From: Bacteroidales bacterium
Lineage (GTDB): Bacteria; Bacteroidota; Bacteroidia; Bacteroidales; UBA932
Direction of reading: 5' to 3'
DNA length: 8,886 bases
Assembly (NCBI GenBank): GCA_017651785.1
Contig: JAGCCD010000242.1
Coordinates: 1 to 8,886 of the forward strand
A program made the translations under genes and the position numbers. Position 1 is the first letter of the stretch. Each line of letters starts with the position of its first letter. The notes beneath the pieces were generated by a model. The model saw nothing but the letters and a program-made list of their open reading frames with translations. It was not told the DNA's origin and searched no databases. Below are positions 1 to 5,935 of the stretch, one piece after another.

Positions 1-246
1 AAGGCGGCGAATGCTCTCAAGACAGGAGTAGAGATTACCCGTTTCAAAGGTCTGGGAGAAATAAGCCCCGACGAATTCTCCAAATTCATCGGAGACGACA
101 TGAGGCTGGACCCCGTAGACCTGGCGGAAGAAGAATCCATCGCAGACATAATGGACTTCTATATGGGTCAGAACACCGTAGAGCGCCAGGGCTTCATAAT
201 GTCCAACCTCCGCAGCGAAGAAGAACTGGAGGATATTAATATTTAA
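1..246 (+). CDS. parE: DNA topoisomerase IV subunit B, C-terminal end (partial)
   Basis: This is the last 81 codons of a gene that begins left of the window; the frame runs from base 1 to TAA at 244-246. The residues ITRFKGLGEISPDEF, followed by FIGDDMRLDPV and a closing MGQNTVERQGFIMSNL, are the conserved C-terminal Toprim-region tail of type IIA topoisomerase B subunits. The FIG-D-RL-PV stretch fits Bacteroidota ParE better than GyrB, which normally has YKGLGEM followed by a different tail. With ParC, ParE would decatenate replicated chromosomes using ATP. The next gene is convergent and overlaps it by 11 nt, so parC does not lie directly downstream. This is a housekeeping gene bordering the accessory sugar locus. 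The choice of ParE over GyrB rests on the tail alone. Confidence 0.88.
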   Translation, partial: KAANALKTGVEITRFKGLGEISPDEFSKFIGDDMRLDPVDLAEEESIADIMDFYMGQNTVERQGFIMSNLRSEEELEDINI

Positions 247-2242
247 AATCCCTGTACTCAACGTCCCACGGCACAATCCTCGTAGGGAATTCAGCGATAC
301 GCAAGGCCGTACAACCATAGGGCACAAGCTCTATGGTTTTTTCTTCTCCGAAGTCTACGCCGTCCTCCGTCCAGAAAGATACGGATGCCGGATTCTTCCA
401 GCTCTTGAGCTCGCGGGCAGGCACTGATATACGAACCGGGGCGTTATCCGTATTCCACGGATAAGAGACAACAGGCACATTTACCGACACTCTGCAGGAA
501 TCTGCCGAAAAGCTGTCACGCATAAGGCAATAGTTCCAGGGCGATGACGATGTGACTTCCCAGGCACCTTTACCGTAGAATCCCTTTTGGAACGGCGTCC
601 AGGTCCAGTTCTCCTCCATCCTGAGCGCATAGACAAGGGGGCCGCGAACGATGGTCCAGGCCTTGTCGTACCACTCTTCCACATCCACCTTCATGGGAAA
701 ACGGAGCGTCACGGTGTCTTTGCGGCGCCATTCCCGTTCAAGGCGGATCATGCCGTCCGACACCCGGGCCTTCACCGGCTCACCGTTCACGAGCACCTCG
801 GGCGAATCGCACCAACCGGGCACTCTGAAACTCAGCGGGAAGGTGGCCTTGCGGTCACGGCAACGGGCAAAGGACACGGAGAACCGGAAACTGTCTCCGA
901 ATGGATAATCGGTTGATTCCTTGACGATTACATCAATCCCTCCAGCAACTTTGGCCTTTACTTCGCACGGAGCGAACACAAGGGCGGCAAGGCCTCCGTC
1001 CGGAGTGGCATACCACAGGTTCTGGGTGAACTTGGGCCAGCCCTGGTGCATATTGGAAAGGCAGCATGGGTATCCGTTGAGAGTACCGAATACAACGTCC
1101 GTTCCGTCATGAGGCGTAGAGAAGCCCCAGGTATCGAGAGTGCAGCTAACCTGGTTTGTCTGCTGGTAGTACTGCTTGGCAGAGAAGTCGTCGGTTACCT
1201 GGGCAGGGAGCGCATTGAAGGCCACTCTCTCCAGGTAATCCGCCCAACGCAGGTCTCCTGTGATTCGGAGCATTTCTTCCAGGGAATACATCATCTCTAC
1301 TGCCGTGCAAAGCTCGCTGCCGCGCGTGGGCTCGCCTGCGTGAAGCATCTCGTCTCCCGCCCACAGGCCTGTAGGAAGACCGACGGTATGTCTGATTGTC
1401 TGAGCGGCTTTAACCGGAGCTTCAAGGTCTGTGCCGTCGTGCGAATACTGCCACCATACCGCCGGAGCCTTGAATCCCTGGCCAAGGTTTACGCAATGTA
1501 CGCTGTACGGAGTGCGGAAAAATCCGCCGTCCTGCAGCATCGATGTCCAGTCAACGGTCTGAGAATGAATTAGTTCCCCCAGCTCCAGCAGCGACTGGTC
1601 TCCGGTGATGCTGTACAGCCAGTACACCACTTCCAGATTGTCTGCTCCGCGCCATTTGCCCCAGTCTGACCAATGGTCCAGAGGCGTCTGCCCAAGGGTG
1701 TTGAGCTGAAACCGGAAGAATGACGACAGGCAATCGATCACTCGCGGGTCTGCGGTTGCCATATAGTACTGCTGAAGTATTTTCAGCGCCACCATCTTGG
1801 GCCACCAGTCACGTGCCTTTCCGCGCTGAAGGCCGTATACGAACGGATGGTCCTGGGCAGGCCCTATGTACCCGTCCGGCTGCTGCGAGGCAAGAATGGC
1901 CTCAACCCACTTCTGAGCCTTTGCAATGAGTACTTTGTCCTTTAGGATATATGCAAGCGGCAGAAGGCCGTCAATCCAGTACGGTCCCCTCTCCCAGGCG
2001 TCTCCATCGCCGCCAAGCCATGCGTTGTCGGGCCCCATAACTTCCGGATACACCTCGTCCAGATGGCCCGTGAGGCCGTTTGCCTGACGCTGGAGCTGTT
2101 CCTTCAGCCAGCCATCCGGGCTGATGGATCCTAGAGGCAACTGGGCGTAACGGGTTTCTTCCAGAGGAGCACGGTTGAATACCTGCGCTCCGGCCGCAAG
2201 GGGCAGTATAATGGCCAGTATGGTTATCAGCTTAGTTCTCAT
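236..2242 (-). CDS. Secreted GH127-like (DUF1680) glycoside hydrolase, putative beta-L-arabinofuranosidase
   Basis: A 668-residue protein with a signal peptide (residues 1-19, hydrophobic core LITILAIILPLAAGA, likely cleavage before Q20) and no lipobox Cys, so probably periplasmic. The body fits the DUF1680/GH127 family: an (alpha/alpha)6-barrel region to about residue 420, then beta-sandwich domains containing FRVPGWC and VRGPLVYALR. The zinc and nucleophile site of GH127 (Glu-x-Cys plus Cys-Cys) is visible as E310, C312, C393 and C394; by analogy with bifidobacterial HypBA1, C393 would be the nucleophile. E298 in GDEML, or E304, would be the acid/base. Characterised relatives remove beta-L-arabinofuranose from plant glycans, but family members vary in substrate. 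The start ATG lies inside the end of the epimerase-like gene (11-nt overlap), suggesting translational coupling. The 3' end overlaps parE. The family call is firm; the substrate is inferred. Confidence 0.86.
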   Translation of the reverse strand: MRTKLITILAIILPLAAGAQVFNRAPLEETRYAQLPLGSISPDGWLKEQLQRQANGLTGHLDEVYPEVMGPDNAWLGGDGDAWERGPYWIDGLLPLAYILKDKVLIAKAQKWVEAILASQQPDGYIGPAQDHPFVYGLQRGKARDWWPKMVALKILQQYYMATADPRVIDCLSSFFRFQLNTLGQTPLDHWSDWGKWRGADNLEVVYWLYSITGDQSLLELGELIHSQTVDWTSMLQDGGFFRTPYSVHCVNLGQGFKAPAVWWQYSHDGTDLEAPVKAAQTIRHTVGLPTGLWAGDEMLHAGEPTRGSELCTAVEMMYSLEEMLRITGDLRWADYLERVAFNALPAQVTDDFSAKQYYQQTNQVSCTLDTWGFSTPHDGTDVVFGTLNGYPCCLSNMHQGWPKFTQNLWYATPDGGLAALVFAPCEVKAKVAGGIDVIVKESTDYPFGDSFRFSVSFARCRDRKATFPLSFRVPGWCDSPEVLVNGEPVKARVSDGMIRLEREWRRKDTVTLRFPMKVDVEEWYDKAWTIVRGPLVYALRMEENWTWTPFQKGFYGKGAWEVTSSSPWNYCLMRDSFSADSCRVSVNVPVVSYPWNTDNAPVRISVPARELKSWKNPASVSFWTEDGVDFGEEKTIELVPYGCTALRIAEFPTRIVPWDVEYRDFKY

Positions 2243-3080
2243 CTTGCAGGATTCTATATGAAACGGTCCATCGGAGATGCTCTCCGGGACGGGCGGATAT
2301 GCTGTTGTAGGGCTCGGGACAAGCTATGCGGTGGTTGGCCCAGAAGACCATCCGCAAGGCGGGGACATCGGCCTTCACAAGCACGGAAATGCCGCCTTCC
2401 CTGAGGCAGAACTCATATGGCATGCCTTCCCCGCCCTCCTGGTGGATATCTCCCGAATACACGGATTCTCCGGGCTCCAGGGATCGGCTGAACTGCAGGC
2501 CGGAGCCAGTGAGAGTAACGCTGTCATATTGCGCACGCCAGGTGCAGGCAGGCTTGAAGGGGAAAAGCAGGCGGCGTTCAGGTCCCGTACTCAACCGACC
2601 CAGTGTGAAGAAGTTATGGTTGTACACCTCTGTTTCTACAGGAATCTGCGGGCTGAATTGATGGCGGATGTCGAACGAATCGGGACCGGTTACGACTATC
2701 TGCTTAACATAGTCGTAACAGCCGGGAAGCCTATGGCGGAATGAAATGTATCCTGCCTGGATGTCCAGCGAGCGCTCCCCTTTTTCCAGCACGGGATACA
2801 GACGGAAGCGGTCGTACGGGCCTTCAAGCGGATCCAGCAGGCCGACTCCTATCTTGAGGATGCAACCGTCCAGAAAAACGGGAGAAAACTCCTCTGCCGG
2901 GCCGCATACGGCATCGTGCATATAGGGGTCATATTTCTCGAACCAGCGGCCACACAGTTCCCTGCCGCCGAAGGACAGGCTGCCAAAGACGCCGGCGGCG
3001 TCGAAACGGGTGCCCCGGTAAAAGCCGTCGCCGGGCTCATGCAGCGACAGGATGAGGCTTTCTGATTCCAATTTCAACAT
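2232..3080 (-). CDS. Aldose 1-epimerase-like (galactose mutarotase fold) protein
   Basis: A 282-residue protein without a signal peptide, presumably cytoplasmic. It resembles the galactose-mutarotase-like superfamily: an N-terminal YRGTRFDAAG strand segment, a central EVYNHNFFTLG motif with H155 in the position of the mutarotase catalytic acid (GalM has NHTYFNL), and a late CPEPYNS motif where E256 could be the base. Such proteins interconvert sugar anomers, or bind sugars without catalysis. Overall it is far from canonical GalM, so the activity is inferred. It is the first gene of the leftward unit and is followed by the GH127-like gene with an 11-nt overlap. The start is the only ATG that keeps the conserved N-terminus; the next Met is residue 54. 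A promoter -7 box ends only 6 nt upstream, so the message may be leaderless or start at TTG codon 2 or 4. Confidence 0.7.
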   Translation of the reverse strand: MLKLESESLILSLHEPGDGFYRGTRFDAAGVFGSLSFGGRELCGRWFEKYDPYMHDAVCGPAEEFSPVFLDGCILKIGVGLLDPLEGPYDRFRLYPVLEKGERSLDIQAGYISFRHRLPGCYDYVKQIVVTGPDSFDIRHQFSPQIPVETEVYNHNFFTLGRLSTGPERRLLFPFKPACTWRAQYDSVTLTGSGLQFSRSLEPGESVYSGDIHQEGGEGMPYEFCLREGGISVLVKADVPALRMVFWANHRIACPEPYNSISARPGEHLRWTVSYRILQDEN

Positions 3081-3086
3081 TCAGCG

Positions 3087-3119
3087 CAAAAATAGCAATA
3101 AATAATTGTGGAAAACAAA
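3087..3119 (-). promoter_or_regulatory. Bacteroidota-type promoter for the leftward unit
   Basis: Read on the minus strand, TTTG (3116-3119) is followed after 21 nt by TATTTTTG (3087-3094). This matches the Bacteroidota housekeeping consensus TTTG-N19-21-TAnnTTTG exactly. It faces the epimerase-like and GH127-like genes. The -7 box ends 6 nt before the ATG at 3080, which would put the transcript start at or next to the start codon. It interlocks with the rightward promoter. Confidence 0.65.
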
Positions 3120-3135
3120 ATTTTTCATATTTTTG
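3105..3135 (+). promoter_or_regulatory. Bacteroidota-type promoter for the rightward sugar operon
   Basis: ATTG (3105-3108), one mismatch from TTTG, is followed after 19 nt by TATTTTTG (3128-3135), an exact TAnnTTTG -7 element. The transcript should start near 3140 and leave a leader of about 25-30 nt before the transporter ATG at 3169. That is too short for a riboswitch. The ATTG element lies between the -7 and -33 elements of the divergent promoter, so polymerase probably cannot occupy both at once. Confidence 0.6.
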
Positions 3136-3136
3136 T

Positions 3137-3153
3137 ACCACAGTACACCACAG
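3137..3153 (+). repeat. Short direct repeat in the operon leader, possible operator
   Basis: ACCACAG occurs at 3137-3143 and again at 3147-3153, giving a 10-bp period, about one helical turn. It starts two bases after the -7 box and covers the likely transcription start. A regulator binding as tandem half-sites on one face of the helix is possible, but a 7-bp repeat this close could be chance. Confidence 0.3.
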
Positions 3154-3168
3154 ACAAGCTCCTACTAC

Positions 3169-4500
3169 ATGAAAGCTAGCGGCAAATGGTATAAATGGGA
3201 AGTGCTCGCCCTTCTCTGGGTGGCATATCTCCTGAACCAGGGAGACCGTCAGGTCTTCAATTCCGTGCTGCCTCTCATCCGGGACAGCCTCTCGCTCACA
3301 GACACCTCGGTTAGTCTTATCGCCGTATTCTTCAACCTTTTCTACGCCGCCATGGTTCCCATCGGAGGCTGGGTGGGAGACAGATTCAGCCGTAAGTGGG
3401 TAACCACCCTCAGCATCCTGTTCTGGAGCGTCGCCACAATGTTCACGGGCCTGGCGAACGGTGTATTCCTCCTCATCCTCACCCGTTCCGTCGCTACCGG
3501 CGGCGGGGAGGCATTCTTCGGTCCCGCCAACTACTCCCTCCTTGGCCAGTATCACACAGACACCCGCGCAAGGGCCATGTCAATCCATCAGACATCCTAC
3601 TACGTGGGCGTCATCCTTGCCGGCTGGCTCGCCGGCTACATTGGAGACCACCTTGGCTGGCAGTACGCCTTCTTCATCTTCGGCGGCGCCGGCGTCATCT
3701 GGGCCGTAGTAATGGCCATCCGGCTCAAAGACCTCCCCAGAAACGCATCAGCCGAAGCCTCAGGAGCAGAACTGTCTTCTGCCCCCGTTGGCCCTTACGA
3801 ATTGGGGGCAGAAGACAGTTCTGCTCCGATAAAGGCGGAGGCTGACAAGAAGGTCTCCATCTGGGACGGCTTCAAGACGGTGTTCACCACTCCAACGGCG
3901 CTTATGGTAACCATAGGCTTCTGCGGCTTCATATTCGTGATTACCGGCTACATGACCTGGGTCCCCACATTCCTGCAGGAGAACTTCGGCCAGACAGGCG
4001 CTCAGGCAGGCCTGAATTCCATGCTCTGGACCTATGTGGCCGCATTCATAGGAGTGCTGCTCGCCGGCACCCTCTCAGACAAATGGGCCGCAAAAGACCC
4101 CCGCAAACGGATGATAATCCAGGGCGCAGGCCTCATCCTGGGCGCAGCTTTCCTCCCCTTCATGGGCAGCGCAAAGAGCCTCTGGCTCCTCTATCTCTGC
4201 TTTGCCGGATGGGGCTTCTTCAGGGCTTTCTTCGATGCAAACATCTATGCCGCCCTGTACGACGTCACGCCCGAGCGCCTGCACGCATCCTGCTCAAGCG
4301 CAATGATAATGACGGGCTTCGCAGTTGGAGCCACCGCACCATATATCCTCGCCCTCATAAAAGAGGCAACCGGCAACCTCAACGCCACATTCCCCATCCT
4401 GGGAGCCATCTGGCTTGTATGCGGCGCAGCCTGCCTGTGGGTAAGCTGGAAACACTACAACAAAGACCACATAAAAAACACAATGCATAATGAACGCTAA
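3169..4500 (+). CDS. MFS sugar or sugar-acid transporter
   Basis: A 443-residue major facilitator superfamily permease of the inner membrane, with about 12 hydrophobic segments in two halves. N-terminal helix 1 carries LLNQGDRQVF (D26-R27), the NxxDR-type signature of symporters related to the anion:cation symporter and hexuronate group. Loop 2-3 carries MFS motif A, GGWVGDRFSRKW (residues 66-77). The longer frame opens at 3106, but ATG 3169 is preferred because family similarity begins there and the promoter -7 box (3128-3135) lies inside the extension. The central loop (about residues 190-230) is extended by a perfect palindrome, described separately. It is the first gene of the rightward operon and overlaps the isomerase gene by 11 nt. 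It probably imports the sugar released by the periplasmic glycosidase; the substrate is not deducible. Confidence 0.88.
   Translation: MKASGKWYKWEVLALLWVAYLLNQGDRQVFNSVLPLIRDSLSLTDTSVSLIAVFFNLFYAAMVPIGGWVGDRFSRKWVTTLSILFWSVATMFTGLANGVFLLILTRSVATGGGEAFFGPANYSLLGQYHTDTRARAMSIHQTSYYVGVILAGWLAGYIGDHLGWQYAFFIFGGAGVIWAVVMAIRLKDLPRNASAEASGAELSSAPVGPYELGAEDSSAPIKAEADKKVSIWDGFKTVFTTPTALMVTIGFCGFIFVITGYMTWVPTFLQENFGQTGAQAGLNSMLWTYVAAFIGVLLAGTLSDKWAAKDPRKRMIIQGAGLILGAAFLPFMGSAKSLWLLYLCFAGWGFFRAFFDANIYAALYDVTPERLHASCSSAMIMTGFAVGATAPYILALIKEATGNLNATFPILGAIWLVCGAACLWVSWKHYNKDHIKNTMHNER
3763..3827 (+). repeat. Perfect 24-bp inverted repeat inside the transporter gene
   Basis: The left arm 3763-3786 and right arm 3804-3827 are exact reverse complements (24 of 24), separated by a 17-nt loop. 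Each arm contains a smaller palindrome, GCAGAA-CTGTC-TTCTGC, so either one long hairpin or two short ones could form. A weaker outer match (9 of 12) links 3749-3760 with 3833-3844. The element is stop-free in all three forward frames and encodes a near-repeated peptide (GAELSSAP then GAEDSSAP) in the predicted cytoplasmic loop between transporter halves. No T-tract follows, so it is not a typical terminator. It is compatible with a REP-like or RPE-like palindromic element inserted in frame; mobility is inferred. Confidence 0.9.
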
Positions 4501-5929
4501 AGACAAGCTCAGAAAGCCAAAGGCGGGGCTGCTGCTCATAGCATCCCCCAGGTTCAAGAATTTAAGCGGACCAAAACGCGGCACATACGCAGAGCGTAAA
4601 GACAAGGCCGTAGAGGCCATCAAGGCAAGCCTGGACTTTCTGGACCTCTCAGATCCCGGCATAGTCTACGAAAGAGAAGACGCCCGTAAGGCCATGGACC
4701 TTTTCTGGAATGAGAGAGTAGACTTCATCTACGCCGAATTCCTCTCCTGGAGCGAGGATTTCGCCTGGATCAGGTTCCTTCGCGACTGCCCGGACATTCC
4801 CATCATCTTCTGCAACGTCGCCAAGCCCCGCATGAGCTTCGAAACCACCCTGGACGAGGACGACTTTGTAGATTACCTCTGCGCCGGCACGCTCGTGGGC
4901 TCTCTGGAAGGCTCGGGCAGCATCAAGCGCATCCCCCGCAAGAGGGTGCGCACCGTAATGGGCACGCGTGAAGAGATAACGGAAAAAGTTCGCGTATACG
5001 CCGCAGCCGCGCGCGCAAGGGCCATTATGCGCAACTCCACCGTTGGTCTCATGGCAAACATGAACGAGGCAATGTGGAGCACCTACATAGACAATTACGA
5101 CCTCTTCTCCAAGATAGGTCCCGAGCTCCGCTACCTCCCCTACAGCGACTACGGTGCCCAGATAGAAGCCCTTTCAGACGAAGAAGTAAAGTCCTATGCA
5201 GACGAGCTCACGGGCAAATACAGGATGATGGAGGACGTAGAGTACGACAAGTTCATCGGATGCGTCAAAGCCACCCTGGCCATCAAGGAAATGGCGCGCA
5301 AGAACGACATAGACTGCTTCGTCTACAACGACATAGACCAGGCGACCTTCCGCACCGCCGGCTGCCGCGCAGGCTTCTACCCCCAGTGGTTCAACGAGAA
5401 CGTGAGTGTCTTGGTCCCGGAGGCAGACATAGGCGCAGGACTGGCCACTTACCTTCTCAAGCTACTCACCGGCAAGAACGTCAACTTCATAGAGCCCTTC
5501 CACATAGAAGACGACTTCGGCACCTTCGCCGGAGGTCACGCCGGTCCCAACGACCACAACGACCCTGCCTGGCAGCAGAACGTCGTGATAGCCCGCGACG
5601 TGCGCTTCGCCAAGACAAGTTGGAAGTACGCCGGCGCCCCGTTCGCCTGGTACCGCATAAGCCCGGGCATGAAAACCGTAGCCGGCATCTATGAGCAAGC
5701 AGGCCGCTACAAGCTCGTAACCTTCATGGCAGAGAGCCTTCCCGGCAAGCACCTCCTCGCCACATACAGCCACACCATATTCAAGCCCGTCCTTCCCGTA
5801 AAGGAACTGTTCGAGAGGGTCCTCAAAGTGGGCGTCACCCAACACTACGCCATAGTAGACGGCGACGTGCGCCCCCAGCTGGAGGCCTTTGCGGAGATTA
5901 TGGGATTCGAGTTCTACGACATAAGATAG
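4490..5929 (+). CDS. L-arabinose/L-fucose isomerase-superfamily protein
   Basis: A 479-residue cytoplasmic protein with the length and layout of AraA/FucI-type metal-dependent aldose-ketose isomerases: two Rossmann-like N-terminal domains and a C-terminal catalytic domain. Candidate Mn ligands fall almost at the E. coli AraA positions (E306, E333, H350, H450): E311 in VPEADIGAG, E335 in FIEPFHIED, H350 in GGHAGPND and H452 in TQHYAIVDGD. The closing VDGDVRPQLEAFAEIMGFE matches the usual C-terminal helix pattern of the superfamily. Overall similarity to true AraA or FucI looks low, so the sugar is unknown; the same fold acts on L-arabinose, L-fucose, D-arabinose and others. The start ATG overlaps the transporter stop by 11 nt, indicating coupled translation, and the PMI-like gene follows after 6 nt. 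The fold and ligands are well supported; the reaction is inferred. Confidence 0.78.
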   Translation: MNAKDKLRKPKAGLLLIASPRFKNLSGPKRGTYAERKDKAVEAIKASLDFLDLSDPGIVYEREDARKAMDLFWNERVDFIYAEFLSWSEDFAWIRFLRDCPDIPIIFCNVAKPRMSFETTLDEDDFVDYLCAGTLVGSLEGSGSIKRIPRKRVRTVMGTREEITEKVRVYAAAARARAIMRNSTVGLMANMNEAMWSTYIDNYDLFSKIGPELRYLPYSDYGAQIEALSDEEVKSYADELTGKYRMMEDVEYDKFIGCVKATLAIKEMARKNDIDCFVYNDIDQATFRTAGCRAGFYPQWFNENVSVLVPEADIGAGLATYLLKLLTGKNVNFIEPFHIEDDFGTFAGGHAGPNDHNDPAWQQNVVIARDVRFAKTSWKYAGAPFAWYRISPGMKTVAGIYEQAGRYKLVTFMAESLPGKHLLATYSHTIFKPVLPVKELFERVLKVGVTQHYAIVDGDVRPQLEAFAEIMGFEFYDIR

Positions 5930-5935
5930 GCGCCT

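Noticed and set aside
233..242. ATATTAATAT palindrome as a bidirectional terminator between parE and the glycosidase gene
   Set aside because: The stem would be made only of A-T pairs with no loop, far too weak for termination, and it lies within both coding ends.
1..246. GyrB rather than ParE for the left-edge fragment
   Set aside because: The FIGDDMRLDPV and MGQNTVERQGFI residues match the ParE-type tail; the GyrB tail with its characteristic longer spacing and ending is not seen.
1046..1573. 175-codon plus-strand frame opposite the GH127-like gene
   Set aside because: It has no recognisable domain, and the opposite strand carries the zinc-site motifs through the same region. Shadow frame.
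3106..3168. Upstream 21-residue extension of the MFS transporter (ATG at 3106)
   Set aside because: The extension overlaps the -7 box, is Phe/Tyr/Ser-rich without family similarity, and the usual MFS N-terminus starts at ATG 3169.
3136..3168. Riboswitch or structured leader before the transporter
   Set aside because: The predicted leader is only about 25-30 nt and shows no stem-loop, too short for known riboswitch classes.
3763..3827. Palindrome as an intrinsic terminator or an invertible DNA switch
   Set aside because: No T-run follows either arm and the coding frame continues for 670 nt, so termination is unlikely. The 17-nt spacer is too short to be an invertible promoter segment.
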